A stretch of DNA of 64,000 nt from an uncultured Pelagibacteraceae bacterium (GCA_902557235.1 CACDZR010000001.1:1-64000), one strand, 5' to 3'; shown: positions 16,459 to 26,924, numbered from the stretch's first letter. The notes: generated by a model from the sequence alone, not told the origin. Numbers and translations are program-made.

Positions 16459-18129
16459 ATGAAGTTTATTCTCCAAGAAAACAAAGAGGAATTTGAATTT
16501 AAAAGTGACAAAAAAAATTTTGATATTAGATTTAATAGAATTGCATTTATTTTTTTTATTTTTTTCCTTATTTCTATAATTTATTGTATTCATCTTACTC
16601 ATCTGGGATCTAGAGATTTAAATTCCAATATTTCAAAGAATTATGGCTCTTTTAATAAAATTCAGAGAGCAAATATTTTAGACCGAAACAATGATTTTTT
16701 AGCAAAAACTGTTAATTCTATTGATATTGGAATAAATCCAGTTGAAGCGATAGATAAAAAAAAATTACTACTTAATCTAAAATATATTTTTCCTGATAAA
16801 GATTTTGAATTAATTAATTCAAAACTTTCAAAAGATAAATTTTTTTGGTTTGAAAAAAAAATTTCAGATGAGAATTATGAGAAAATTATGATGTTGGGTG
16901 ATAAATCAATAAAACCACATGAAAATCTTATAAGAGTTTATCCACAAAAAAATTTATTTAGTCATATAATAGGACAAATAGATGATGATAACTTGGGGAT
17001 TTCTGGGTTAGAGAAATCATTAGATGTAGATTTAAAAAAAAACGATAAATCTATTCAACTTACTGTCGATAAAGATATTCAGTTCCTGATAAGAGAAGAG
17101 TTAATAAGGTTTAATAAAATATTTAAAACTAAAGGTAGTGCCTCAATTTTAATGGATATTGATAATGGTGAGATATTATCGATTATTTCGCTGCCTGATT
17201 TTGACCCTAATCAAAGAGAAAATATTACAGATGTGAATTATATTAATAGAGCAACTAAAGGTGTTTATGAATTAGGTTCTGTTTTTAAAACTTTTACTTT
17301 GGCAGCAGCCTTAAATGAAAAGATAATAGAGCCAAATACTGAATTTAAAAATTTAGAAAAAAATATTACTTGCGGAAAAAATAAAATAAGTGAATATGAC
17401 AAAAAAATTCCCTCGAACTTAACTGCTGAAGAAATATTAATCCGCTCAGGCAACATAGGTTCGGTAAGAATCGGCCAAGCAATTGGGATTGAAAAATATA
17501 AAAAATTTTTAAATGATCTTGACTTAATTAACTCAATACAATTTGACATAGAGGAAATGGGTAAACCAATACCCTTTAATTGGGGAAAGTGTAAGCTTGC
17601 AACAACTTCATATGGACATGGAATAACTACTACAATTTTACAATTGACTAGCGCTTACTCTACTATTGCTAACGGTGGTTTTAGGATCAATCCAACTCTT
17701 ATAAAAAAAGAAAAATATGTTAAAGGAGAAAGAATTTTAGAGGAAAATGTTTCATCAAATCTTGTTTCAATATTAAGAAAAATTGTAACTACAAAAGAAG
17801 GTACAGCAACTCTAGCTAATGTAGAAGGTTATGAGATTGCAGGAAAAACTGGTACCGCAGAAAAAATTTTAGAGGGTGGATACTCTCGGAAAAAGATTAA
17901 TACTTTTGCTTCAGTATTTCCAGCCTCAAATCCCAAGTATAGCTTAGTTGTGATGTTGGATGAGCCCAAAACAAATAGTGAGTACGTTTATAATTATAGA
18001 GATGGATCAGGAATAAAATACAAAGGAACTCCTTTTAATACTGCAGGTTGGACTTCAGTTGAAGTTGTTGGTCAAATTATAGAAAAGATTGGGCCTATTT
18101 TAGCCACAAAATACGCGCAAATTAATTAA
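16459..18129 (+). CDS. ftsI: Septal peptidoglycan transpeptidase FtsI (PBP3)
   Basis: The 556-residue class B penicillin-binding protein has one membrane helix (about 27-47). A dimerisation domain starts at IQRANILDRNNDFLA. The transpeptidase domain carries the SxxK motif Ser274-Val-Phe-Lys277, the SxN motif RSGNIGS and the KTG motif Lys463-Thr-Gly465 (AGKTGTAEK). It cross-links septal peptidoglycan made by its SEDS partner FtsW, encoded downstream. Its place after ftsL and before murE is canonical. Confidence 0.96.
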   Translation: MKFILQENKEEFEFKSDKKNFDIRFNRIAFIFFIFFLISIIYCIHLTHLGSRDLNSNISKNYGSFNKIQRANILDRNNDFLAKTVNSIDIGINPVEAIDKKKLLLNLKYIFPDKDFELINSKLSKDKFFWFEKKISDENYEKIMMLGDKSIKPHENLIRVYPQKNLFSHIIGQIDDDNLGISGLEKSLDVDLKKNDKSIQLTVDKDIQFLIREELIRFNKIFKTKGSASILMDIDNGEILSIISLPDFDPNQRENITDVNYINRATKGVYELGSVFKTFTLAAALNEKIIEPNTEFKNLEKNITCGKNKISEYDKKIPSNLTAEEILIRSGNIGSVRIGQAIGIEKYKKFLNDLDLINSIQFDIEEMGKPIPFNWGKCKLATTSYGHGITTTILQLTSAYSTIANGGFRINPTLIKKEKYVKGERILEENVSSNLVSILRKIVTTKEGTATLANVEGYEIAGKTGTAEKILEGGYSRKKINTFASVFPASNPKYSLVVMLDEPKTNSEYVYNYRDGSGIKYKGTPFNTAGWTSVEVVGQIIEKIGPILATKYAQIN

Positions 18130-18131
18130 CA

Positions 18132-20975
18132 ATGTTATTAGGCAATTATTTTACCAATATAGATAATAGTAAAAAAAAAATTTTTTTCTCAGGGATTTCA
18201 TTCAATTCAAAAGATATTAAAAAAGATAATATTTTTTTTGCCATAAAAGGTAACCATTTCGATGGAAATAAATTCATTTCTATTGCAATAAAAAAAGGCT
18301 CTAAAATTATTATAAGCGAGAAAAGAATTCGAAATTTTCAAAAGAATATTTTATTCATTCATACTAAAAATATAAGAAAACTTTTAGCAGAAATCGCTTT
18401 TAAAATTTATAAGAATAAACCAAATAATTTAATTGCTGTAACTGGAACAAATGGAAAATCATCTGTTTCAGATTTTTATTTTCAATTGTTAAAACTTAAT
18501 AAAATAAAAGTCGCCTCAATCGGAACATTAGGTGTAAAATCGAAAAATATAAGACGAAATTTACAAAATACTACGATAGACCCAATTCGATTAGGTCAAA
18601 TATTATCTAAATTAAAATCTCAAAAAATTAATAATGTAATTATGGAAGCATCCAGCCATGGTCTAACTCAACATAGGTTGGATGGTCTAAAGTTTTCATC
18701 TGGTATTTTCACAAATTTATCTCAAGATCACCTAGATTATCATAAAAATTTTAAAGATTACTTTAAAGCAAAACAGTACTTATTTGAAAATTTGATAAGA
18801 AAAAAAGGAAATGTAATAACAGATGAAACATTACCAGAATTTAAAAGAATAAAAAAAATCGCAATTTCTAGAAAATTGAAATTGCAGGTTTTAAATAATA
18901 GCAAAAATCAATTTCAAATTTTATCTCATAGTTATAGAGGCGAGAAACAAATATTAAAAATTAGATACTATAATCTAACAAGAGAAATAAATTTAAATCT
19001 TATTGGAAAAATACAATTAAAAAATATTTTAATGGCGATTATTGCAGCAAAAAATAGCAATATAAGTTTAATCAAGATTCTAAATGTTTTATCACAACTT
19101 AAGCCAATAGATGGAAGATTTGAAAAAATAGGTAAAATCAAAAATAGGTCTAAAGTAATACTTGATTATGCACATACACCAGATGCACTTAGAATATGTC
19201 TTTCAAACCTTAAAGAGCAATTTCCAAATAAAAAGATTGTTGTGCTTTTCGGTTGTGGTGGAAATAGAGATCAAAATAAAAGATTTAAAATGGGAAAGAT
19301 TGCATCTGATTATTCTAACGAAATTTATTTAACAGATGATAATCCTAGATTTGAAGATCCAAGAAAAATAAGAGATGATATTAAAAAGGGTATTCAAGAC
19401 ACTTCGATAAAAGAAATTCCTGATAGAAAAAAAGCTATTTCTGAGGCCATCAAAAATTTAAATACAGGTGATATTTTGTTGGTTGCTGGAAAAGGTCATG
19501 AGAAAACTCAAGATTTTGGTAAAAAGAAAATTTATTTTTCAGACAAAAAAATTATTTTAGATTGTATTAATCTTAAGAATACAAGCTTATCAAAAAACTT
19601 TAAGATAAATATTATTAAAGAATTATCAAAAATCAAAAATAAAATTCCTTTAGTAAAAGCAGATAAAGTAAGAATTAACTCCAAAGAGGTAAATAAGAAT
19701 GATATCTTTTTTGCTATTAAAGGAAAAAAAAATGATGGGAATAAATATATTGGAGAGGCATTTAAAAATAAAGCATCATTAGTTGTAGTAAATAAAGTTC
19801 AAAATAAATTTAATAGCAAACGTCAGATAAAAGTAAGAAATACATTAAAATTTATGACTGAAATTTCAAAAATATTTAGACAAAATATCGATACAAATAT
19901 TATAGCTATTACAGGAAGTTGTGGAAAAACTACTCTCAAAGAATTATTGGGCAATGTGTTAGGAAAGATTTCTAGCGTTAGTATTTCTCCAAAATCATAT
20001 AACAATAAATTTGGAGTTCCATTAAGTTTACTTAATTTAAAACATAGTGATGAATTTGGAGTTTTAGAGGTTGGTATGGATAAAAAAGGGGAAATAGATA
20101 ATTTAACAAATATTATAAAACCGAATGTTGGCTTGATAACTAACATAAATTATGCACATGCAAAAAATTTCAAAAATATCAAACAAATTGCTTTAGCTAA
20201 AGCAGAGATAATTAAAAATATATTACCCAATGGTTTTGTTGTCTTGAATGCTGATGATAGTTTTTTCAAATTACATAAAAAAATTGCTGAAAATAATAAT
20301 ATTAATGTGATTTCTTTTGGGATTAAAACTAAAAAAGCAAATGTTAAGTTGTTTAATATTAAAAAAGTTAAAAAGGCATTTAAAATTAAAGTTAAACTTA
20401 ATGATAAGTTTAAATATTTTATAATTTCTAATAATTTTCAAAGTAATATTTATAATATTTTAAGCGCTTTAAGTGTAATAAGTATTTACAAAGATGTGCT
20501 TAAACTTAATGAAAAAATTTTCTTAGATTTTAGAAGTCCAGCAGGAAGAGGGGATCATTCTACAATAAAGATAGGTAACAAAAAAATAAACTTAATTGAT
20601 GAAAGTTATAATTCTAATCCTCTATCTTTAAAATCAGCCTTAAAAAATTATGACAATATAGATACAAAAAAATATCGTAAATATCTTTTGCTTGGAGATA
20701 TGATGGAACTTGGTTCACATTCAAAAAAACTTCACCAATCAATAGTTCCTATAATAAACGAGACAAATATTGATAAAGTATTTGTTATGGGAAAAATGGT
20801 AAGAGAAATATTCGATAATATTGTGAAAGTAAAAAGAGGAAGAATTTTAGAAAATAAATCAGGAATTTTTGAATTAATTAAGAAAGATTTCAATAATAAT
20901 GATTATTTAATGATTAAAGCCTCAAATGCGACAGGTTTCAACAGTATAGTAAATAACTTGAAGGGTTTAAATTAA
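18132..20975 (+). CDS. murE-murF: Fused MurE-MurF peptidoglycan precursor ligase
   Basis: One uninterrupted 947-residue frame contains two Mur ligases. Residues 1 to about 485 are MurE: P-loop TGTNGKSS at 104-111, EASSHGLTQHRLDGL, and the DNPR motif (DDNPRFEDP near 401) that selects meso-diaminopimelate. Residues from about 490 are MurF: a fresh N-terminal domain (NDIFFAIKGKKNDGNKYI), P-loop TGSCGKTTLKE near 594, NYNNKFGVPLSLLNL-type sequence, and DESYNSNPLSLKSAL. The protein should add m-DAP to UDP-MurNAc-L-Ala-D-Glu and then D-Ala-D-Ala. The two halves repeat the phrase IFFAIKG-x5-GNK. No stop or frameshift separates them. It starts 2 bp after ftsI and abuts mraY without a gap. Confidence 0.95.
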   Translation: MLLGNYFTNIDNSKKKIFFSGISFNSKDIKKDNIFFAIKGNHFDGNKFISIAIKKGSKIIISEKRIRNFQKNILFIHTKNIRKLLAEIAFKIYKNKPNNLIAVTGTNGKSSVSDFYFQLLKLNKIKVASIGTLGVKSKNIRRNLQNTTIDPIRLGQILSKLKSQKINNVIMEASSHGLTQHRLDGLKFSSGIFTNLSQDHLDYHKNFKDYFKAKQYLFENLIRKKGNVITDETLPEFKRIKKIAISRKLKLQVLNNSKNQFQILSHSYRGEKQILKIRYYNLTREINLNLIGKIQLKNILMAIIAAKNSNISLIKILNVLSQLKPIDGRFEKIGKIKNRSKVILDYAHTPDALRICLSNLKEQFPNKKIVVLFGCGGNRDQNKRFKMGKIASDYSNEIYLTDDNPRFEDPRKIRDDIKKGIQDTSIKEIPDRKKAISEAIKNLNTGDILLVAGKGHEKTQDFGKKKIYFSDKKIILDCINLKNTSLSKNFKINIIKELSKIKNKIPLVKADKVRINSKEVNKNDIFFAIKGKKNDGNKYIGEAFKNKASLVVVNKVQNKFNSKRQIKVRNTLKFMTEISKIFRQNIDTNIIAITGSCGKTTLKELLGNVLGKISSVSISPKSYNNKFGVPLSLLNLKHSDEFGVLEVGMDKKGEIDNLTNIIKPNVGLITNINYAHAKNFKNIKQIALAKAEIIKNILPNGFVVLNADDSFFKLHKKIAENNNINVISFGIKTKKANVKLFNIKKVKKAFKIKVKLNDKFKYFIISNNFQSNIYNILSALSVISIYKDVLKLNEKIFLDFRSPAGRGDHSTIKIGNKKINLIDESYNSNPLSLKSALKNYDNIDTKKYRKYLLLGDMMELGSHSKKLHQSIVPIINETNIDKVFVMGKMVREIFDNIVKVKRGRILENKSGIFELIKKDFNNNDYLMIKASNATGFNSIVNNLKGLN

Positions 20976-22061
20976 ATGCTTTATCAATTTTTACTAAATT
21001 TTGTTGATAGTTTTAGTTTTTTAAATGTATTTAAATATCTAACATTTAGGACTGGTTTATCTTTTTTTACTTCATTAATTATTGTTTTAATTATTGGAGG
21101 GACTTTTATAAAACTTTTTTCAAAACAAAAAATTTTAAATCCTATCCGTAATGATGGTCCAGAAGATCATATAGTTAAGAAAATAGGAACTCCGACTATG
21201 GGTGGAGTAATTATTTTGATTGGTTTGTTAATATCAGTACTATTCTGGGCTGATTTATCGAATTTAAATGTTTTATTTTGTTTATATATCGCAATTTCTT
21301 TTGGTTTGCTTGGGGCATTCGATGATTATAAAAAAATAAAGTATAGTAACTCTTCAGGTATCTCATCAAAGTTAAAATTAACCTTTCAAATAATACTAGC
21401 AATAATTGGTGTTAGTTTTTATGTTTACTTTAATGACTATCAAGATTTAACAAATCTATACTTTCCTTTTTTTAAAAACCTAATCATTAATCTTGGATGG
21501 TTTTTTATACCTTTTTCAATATTTGTAATTATTGGTTCATCGAATGCTGTAAATCTCACTGATGGATTAGATGGGTTAGCAACAGTACCTGTTATACTTG
21601 TTGCAGCTTGTTTTGCATTTATAAGTTATGTTACAGGAAACATTGTATTCTCAAATTATTTGCAAATTCCTTACATAGAGGGAACTGGGGAAGTTTCAAT
21701 TTTTTGTGGAGCAATCATTGGCTCTTGCTTAGGCTTTTTATGGTTCAACGCACCTCCAGCAAAAATTTTTATGGGAGACACTGGATCTTTGTCCTTGGGT
21801 GGCTCTTTAGGAGCAGTTGGTATAATAACAAAACATGAAATAGTTTTAGCAATTACTGGAGGTTTATTTGTTCTTGAAGCAGTTTCAGTGATTGTGCAAG
21901 TAATATCATTTAAAATTACTGGTAAAAGAGTTTTTAAAATGGCACCAATCCATCATCATTTTGAGAAGAAAGGTTGGCCTGAATCAACAGTTGTAATCAG
22001 ATTTTGGATAATTTCTATTATTTTGGCAATGATAGGACTTGCTACATTAAAACTAAGATAA
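20976..22061 (+). CDS. mraY: Phospho-MurNAc-pentapeptide translocase MraY
   Basis: The 361-residue polytopic inner-membrane enzyme transfers phospho-MurNAc-pentapeptide to undecaprenyl phosphate, giving lipid I. About ten hydrophobic helices are visible. Signature motifs: GTPTMGG near 70, the paired aspartates in LGAFDDYKK, NAVNLTDGLDGLA, FMGDTGSLSLGG and the His-rich MAPIHHHFEKKGW. It starts directly after the murE-murF stop, and its stop overlaps the murD ATG by one base. Length is typical. Confidence 0.97.
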   Translation: MLYQFLLNFVDSFSFLNVFKYLTFRTGLSFFTSLIIVLIIGGTFIKLFSKQKILNPIRNDGPEDHIVKKIGTPTMGGVIILIGLLISVLFWADLSNLNVLFCLYIAISFGLLGAFDDYKKIKYSNSSGISSKLKLTFQIILAIIGVSFYVYFNDYQDLTNLYFPFFKNLIINLGWFFIPFSIFVIIGSSNAVNLTDGLDGLATVPVILVAACFAFISYVTGNIVFSNYLQIPYIEGTGEVSIFCGAIIGSCLGFLWFNAPPAKIFMGDTGSLSLGGSLGAVGIITKHEIVLAITGGLFVLEAVSVIVQVISFKITGKRVFKMAPIHHHFEKKGWPESTVVIRFWIISIILAMIGLATLKLR

Positions 22062-23371
22062 TGAGTGATAATTCACAAATTTTCTACAATAAAAAAATTT
22101 TAATTTATGGATTAGGAAAAAGTGGCCTCTCATCGTTTAGTTTTTTGAGAAATAAAAATGATGTTTATTTATTTGATGATAATCCGAATCTTAAAATAAA
22201 TAATTCGATTAAAAAAAAAATTCTCAACTTTAAAAAATTATTAAAAACCAAATTTGATTTAATTATATTAAGCCCAGGGATTGATATAAAAAAATGCAAG
22301 TTAAAAAATTTACTTAAAAAAAAACATAAAAATATCTATACAGATCTAGATGTTTTTTACTCATTTTATAGAAATGTCTCATTTACAATAACTGGCACAA
22401 ATGGAAAGTCCACCACATGCAAACTTTTATACGATATCTTAAAAGATCAAAAAAAAGACGTAAGATTAGCGGGGAATATTGGCACACCAATACTATCTAT
22501 AAATAAGATCTCAAAAAAAACAATTTTTGTTATTGAGGCTTCATCTTACCAATTAGAATATAGTAAAATTTTTTCATCAAAATTTGCCGCTATCCTTAAT
22601 ATTGCACCAGATCATTTAGAGAGACATGGTAATCTAAAAAATTATATAGAGGCAAAATTTAAAATTTTTAATAATCGAAAAAGAGGAGCTACTGGATTTG
22701 TAAATAAAAATGATCATCTAATTCAAAAAAGAATTAAAATAATAAAGCCCAAGTTAAAACTGGTAAATGTAGATACAAAATTAAATAATTCTATTTTGAA
22801 AAAAATTAGAAACAAATATTTCTTATCAAGATCAAATCAAGCAAATCTCTCATTTGTTTTAGAAATGATAAAACAATTTAACATAAAACCAAATAAATTA
22901 TTAGAAAGCGTAAATAAATTTAAAGGATTGAATTTCAGGCAGAAAATTATCTATAACAAAAATAAATTAATCATCATTAATGACTCTAAATCAACAAGTT
23001 ATTCTTCTTCAAAAGAATTATTAGAAATGTACAAGAATATTCATTGGTTAATTGGTGGTATTCCAAAAAAAGATGACAAAATATCGTTATCAAAAAAATA
23101 TTTTAAGAACATTAGAATTTATGTCTTTGGTAAAAACTTTAAAAAATTCTCAAAAGATTTAAAGAAAAATGCAGAACTTAAAAGGTTTAAAAATTTAAAT
23201 CTTGCAGTATCAGCAATTTTTAAGAATATTCAAAAAAAGAAACACTCAAATAATACAATCCTCTTTAGTCCAGCCTCTGCATCATTTGATAGTTTTAAAA
23301 ATTTTGAGGAAAGAGGCTCATATTTTAATAAGTTAATAAAAAGATATATTAATGAAAGAAAAATTATTTAG
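22061..23371 (+). CDS. murD: UDP-MurNAc-L-alanine:D-glutamate ligase MurD
   Basis: The start is placed at the ATG at 22061, which shares its A with the mraY stop; the frame extends upstream to 22004 but only inside mraY. The resulting 436-residue product begins MSDNSQIFYNKKILIYGLGKSG. It carries the Mur ligase P-loop TGTNGKST near residue 110, ASSYQLEYS and NIAPDHLERHG. It adds D-Glu to UDP-MurNAc-L-Ala in the cytoplasm. The C-terminal domain is somewhat short but complete (ILFSPASASFDSFKNFEERG). It overlaps ftsW by 20 bp. Confidence 0.94.
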   Translation: MSDNSQIFYNKKILIYGLGKSGLSSFSFLRNKNDVYLFDDNPNLKINNSIKKKILNFKKLLKTKFDLIILSPGIDIKKCKLKNLLKKKHKNIYTDLDVFYSFYRNVSFTITGTNGKSTTCKLLYDILKDQKKDVRLAGNIGTPILSINKISKKTIFVIEASSYQLEYSKIFSSKFAAILNIAPDHLERHGNLKNYIEAKFKIFNNRKRGATGFVNKNDHLIQKRIKIIKPKLKLVNVDTKLNNSILKKIRNKYFLSRSNQANLSFVLEMIKQFNIKPNKLLESVNKFKGLNFRQKIIYNKNKLIIINDSKSTSYSSSKELLEMYKNIHWLIGGIPKKDDKISLSKKYFKNIRIYVFGKNFKKFSKDLKKNAELKRFKNLNLAVSAIFKNIQKKKHSNNTILFSPASASFDSFKNFEERGSYFNKLIKRYINERKII

Positions 23372-24479
23372 TTATATTTCTTTTTATCAATGGTGGAAAA
23401 GTATTGATAAACCTATTTTATCATTGATCTTAATTTTATTTTTGGCGGGTTTATTTTTTTCACTTGTATCAACTTCCCTAATTGCATCTGATAAATTAGA
23501 TACGAATACTTACTTTTTTTTTTTTAAACATACAGTTTTTGTTTTTTTTGGCTTTTCTTTAATTTTTATTTTATCTTTTATATCTGAAAAAGAAATTTAT
23601 AGAATTTCGCTTATATTTTTCTGTTTATCATTAGTTTTGTTGTTCCTGGTTCCTATAATTGGAGTGGAGGTAAAAGGTTCCAAGAGGTGGATTGATTTGT
23701 TTGTATTGCCAAGAATACAACCTATTGAGTTTGTAAAGCCTTTTTTAATAGTAATAATAAGTATGATAATTTGCTCTCAAAAGTATAATAGTTTTAATTT
23801 GAAATACTTCTTATCTTTTTTATTAACTATATTGATATCCACTCTTTTGATACTTCAACCAGATATTGGTCAAACTCTTTTAATCGGTTTTAGTTGGTTA
23901 GTTTTGATTTTTATTTCTGGTATTAGTATATTTTTTTTGAGCTTAGTTTTTTTTATTTCCTTAACCGCGATAGCATCTATCATAAGTTACCTTCCACAAT
24001 TTAAATATATAAAAGATAGATTATTTTCTTTTTTTAATCCTGAAATGGGCACTCATAACTTTCAATCAGATAAAGCATTAGAGGCAATAATAAGTGGAGG
24101 CTTCTTTGGAAAAGGTATTGGAGAAGGAACATTAAAAAACAGAGTCCCTGAAGCTCATACTGACTACATTATTTCAGTAATTTCAGAAGAGTTTGGAGTA
24201 ATCTTCATAATGTTAATTTTATTGACTTATCTAGTACTGATATTTTCAGTTCTGAAAAAAGTTTACAAAGAAAATGATAAAAAGATCAAACTAATACTAA
24301 CAGGCTCTATTAGTTTAATACTCATGCAAGCGATGATTCATATAGGAGTAAATATTAGATTATTTCCAACTACAGGAATGACTTTACCATTTTTAAGTTA
24401 TGGGGGATCATCGATTATAAGTATTTCTATTATGTCAGGTATAATTTTAAATTTAACGAAAAGAAAAATAATTGAATGA
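23352..24479 (+). CDS. ftsW: SEDS glycosyltransferase FtsW
   Basis: The 375-residue polytopic protein belongs to the SEDS family that polymerises lipid II at the septum with FtsI. Family motifs are KGSKRWIDL, RIQPIEFVKPF, LQPDIGQTLL, GGFFGKGIGEGTLKNRVPEAHTDYI with SEEFG, and the final TGMTLPFLSYGGSSI. The ATG at 23352 lies 20 bp inside murD; a shorter start cannot be excluded because the first 20 residues are poorly conserved. Its last four bases overlap murG as ATGA. A second SEDS gene (rodA) occurs at 58861. Confidence 0.95.
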   Translation: MKEKLFSYISFYQWWKSIDKPILSLILILFLAGLFFSLVSTSLIASDKLDTNTYFFFFKHTVFVFFGFSLIFILSFISEKEIYRISLIFFCLSLVLLFLVPIIGVEVKGSKRWIDLFVLPRIQPIEFVKPFLIVIISMIICSQKYNSFNLKYFLSFLLTILISTLLILQPDIGQTLLIGFSWLVLIFISGISIFFLSLVFFISLTAIASIISYLPQFKYIKDRLFSFFNPEMGTHNFQSDKALEAIISGGFFGKGIGEGTLKNRVPEAHTDYIISVISEEFGVIFIMLILLTYLVLIFSVLKKVYKENDKKIKLILTGSISLILMQAMIHIGVNIRLFPTTGMTLPFLSYGGSSIISISIMSGIILNLTKRKIIE

Positions 24480-25540
24480 AAAATATATTAATTTCAACGG
24501 GAGGATCAGGGGGACATGTAGTGCCAGCAAAAATTCTACGTGAACATTTGCAATCAAATTTTAACGTTTTTATTTCTACTGACTCAAGGGGTTTGAAATA
24601 TCTTGATGATAAAAAAAATGATATTGTTTTGATAAATACTCCTAAATTAAATCTTAATATATTTTTTATATTTAAAATATTCCAAGTAATTTATTTGGTA
24701 ATTAGAACAGTTTTATTATTAAAAAAAAATAAGATAAATATCGTTTTTTCAACAGGAGGATATATGTCATTACCTGTTTGTTTTGGAGCAAAATTATTAG
24801 GAATAAAGATATACTTGCTCGAACCCAATATTATTTTAGGTAGAGCAAACAGACTCTTTTTAGGTTTTTGCAAAAAAATTTTTACTTATACAGAAAATTT
24901 AAAAAACTTTCCTGAAAAACTCAGACATAAAATTCAAATCATATCTCCATTGGTTAAAAAAAATTTTTATGATAAAAGAGAAATTAAAATAAAAAATAAA
25001 GTATTCTGCCTTTTAGTTGTTGGTGGTAGTCAAGGAGCAAAGATTTTTGATAATGTAGTAAAAAATGCTATCGTTAATTTATCGAAAAAAAATAAAATTA
25101 AAATTATTCAACAAACTGATAAGAGTAATACTGATAATTTAAAGAATATTTATGATGAGGCTGAAATTGAAAATACCGTTTTTGATTTTGAGGAAAATTT
25201 AGCAGATTTGATAAATCAATCAGACCTATGTATTACTCGTGCTGGTGCATCTACTTTAGCAGAATTATCCATCATGAATAAACCATTCCTAACAATCCCT
25301 CTAGTTTCAGCAAAAGATAATCATCAATTTGAAAATGCAAATTTTTATCAAAATTTAGGTTGCTGCTGGATTATGAGTCAAAAAGACTTCAATGACGTTA
25401 ATTTAGAAAAATTTCTAGATCATATAATTACGAATAAGTCTGAGTATGATGAAAAAAAAAATAATTTAGAAAAACATAATTTCCAAAACTCATGGAATGA
25501 TATAAACCAAAAAATATTGAAAACTATTAATGAAAATTGA
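24476..25540 (+). CDS. murG: Lipid II synthase glycosyltransferase MurG
   Basis: The 354-residue GT-B enzyme adds GlcNAc to lipid I on the inner face of the cytoplasmic membrane. Evidence is the glycine-rich front ISTGGSGGHVVPAKIL, FSTGGYMSLPV, LEPNIILGRAN, the second glycine loop LLVVGGSQGAKIFD, and the UDP-GlcNAc site LCITRAGASTLAEL with KDNHQFENA. Start and stop overlap the neighbours (ftsW by 4 bp, murC by 11 bp), implying translational coupling. Length is normal. Confidence 0.96.
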   Translation: MKNILISTGGSGGHVVPAKILREHLQSNFNVFISTDSRGLKYLDDKKNDIVLINTPKLNLNIFFIFKIFQVIYLVIRTVLLLKKNKINIVFSTGGYMSLPVCFGAKLLGIKIYLLEPNIILGRANRLFLGFCKKIFTYTENLKNFPEKLRHKIQIISPLVKKNFYDKREIKIKNKVFCLLVVGGSQGAKIFDNVVKNAIVNLSKKNKIKIIQQTDKSNTDNLKNIYDEAEIENTVFDFEENLADLINQSDLCITRAGASTLAELSIMNKPFLTIPLVSAKDNHQFENANFYQNLGCCWIMSQKDFNDVNLEKFLDHIITNKSEYDEKKNNLEKHNFQNSWNDINQKILKTINEN

Positions 25541-26924
25541 ATTAGCTAAAAAAGAGATTATCCATTTTATAGGTATTGGTGGAATAGGTATGAGTGGTCT
25601 CGCATTGATTATGAAGGCAAAAGGTTTTCAAATTCAAGGAAGCGATATTAATAAGAATAAGAATATTGAAAAATTAAAAAAACAGGGTGTCAGAAGTTTT
25701 ATTGGTCACAAAAAACAAAATATAAAAGACGTTACAATTGTAGTGACTTCTTCTGCAATTAAAAAAAGCAATCCAGAATTACTAGAGGCTAAAAGAAAAA
25801 AGTTACCAGTTATAAAAAGAGGGAAGATGTTAGCAAATCTTGTTTCTTTAATGAAAAATATTGTTGTAGTTGGCTCCCATGGCAAAACAACAACGACATC
25901 TTTAGTAAGCTCTGTTTTTGAAAATACAAAGTTAGATCCTACAATAATCAATGGGGGCATAATAAATTCAATAAAGAGTACTGCAAAATTAGGCAAGAGT
26001 GACTGGTCTATATTAGAGGCAGATGAGTCAGATGGAAGCTTTACTCATATTTCTCCTACATATTCAATTATAACAAACATAGATAGAGAACACATGGATT
26101 TTTATAAATCTATGAAGGATTTAAAAAATCATTTTCTACACTTTGTAAAAAAAGTTCCGTCATTTGGAAAATCTTTTATTTGTATTGATGATAAAATTAA
26201 CAATGAATTAATAAAAGATATCAAAAATAAAAATTTTTTTACTTATGGAGTCAAGTCTAACGCTAATTTTCTTATTAAAAATATAATTCAAGACAAACTT
26301 TTCTCAAAATTTGATTTATCTATAAATTTACCAAATAAAAAAAAAACTATCTTAAAAAACTTTCAGATCCCATTATTAGGTGTTCATAATATAAGAAACT
26401 CCACAGCTGCAATTGCAGTTGCTCTTACTGTAGGAATTCCCGTATCTAATATAAAAAAAGGTCTGAAAAATTTCAAAGGTGTCCAGCGAAGGTTTAATAA
26501 GATATTTACATTTAATGGTGTTGATTTTTATGATGATTATGCCCATCATCCAACAGAAATAAAATCTGTGTTAGAGGGAGTAAAAAAAGTTTTTGGCAAG
26601 TTTGAAAGAGTGTGTATTTTTCAACCCCATAGAATATCAAGATTAAAAGATTTAAGAAATGAATTTGCTCATTGTTTCAGAGATGCAGACACAATTATAT
26701 TATGTCCCATTTTTACAGCTGGAGAAAAAATAAAATTGGGTTTTGATTATAGTGATTTTGCAAAAGAAATAATAAAAAATTCTAAAGTAAAACTGTTTAT
26801 GATTAAAAATAATATTGAATTAGCTAAATTTCTTAAGCAAAATATTTATGGAAATAAGATTGTCATAGGAATGGGTGCCGGCTCAATCTCAAATTGGATG
26901 AAAAAATTACCTGAATTAATGTAA
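25530..26924 (+). CDS. murC: UDP-MurNAc:L-alanine ligase MurC
   Basis: The 464-residue cytosolic ligase starts IHFIGIGGIGMSGLA, the Rossmann-like UDP-binding turn of MurC. The ATP loop VVGSHGKTTTT lies near 113-123. EADESDGSF, NIDREHMDFY and the C-terminal DFYDDYAHHPTEIKSVL are MurC-specific. It adds L-Ala to UDP-MurNAc, the first amino acid of the stem peptide. It overlaps murG by 11 bp and murB by 1 bp. Confidence 0.96.
   Translation: MKIELAKKEIIHFIGIGGIGMSGLALIMKAKGFQIQGSDINKNKNIEKLKKQGVRSFIGHKKQNIKDVTIVVTSSAIKKSNPELLEAKRKKLPVIKRGKMLANLVSLMKNIVVVGSHGKTTTTSLVSSVFENTKLDPTIINGGIINSIKSTAKLGKSDWSILEADESDGSFTHISPTYSIITNIDREHMDFYKSMKDLKNHFLHFVKKVPSFGKSFICIDDKINNELIKDIKNKNFFTYGVKSNANFLIKNIIQDKLFSKFDLSINLPNKKKTILKNFQIPLLGVHNIRNSTAAIAVALTVGIPVSNIKKGLKNFKGVQRRFNKIFTFNGVDFYDDYAHHPTEIKSVLEGVKKVFGKFERVCIFQPHRISRLKDLRNEFAHCFRDADTIILCPIFTAGEKIKLGFDYSDFAKEIIKNSKVKLFMIKNNIELAKFLKQNIYGNKIVIGMGAGSISNWMKKLPELM

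Noticed and set aside
21608-21838. 76-codon frame inside mraY on the same strand
   Set aside because: It is a shifted frame over conserved MraY membrane segments, with no independent support.
22004-22060. Upstream extension of MurD
   Set aside because: These codons lie in the conserved end of mraY; the ATG at 22061 overlaps the mraY stop by one base as elsewhere in the operon.
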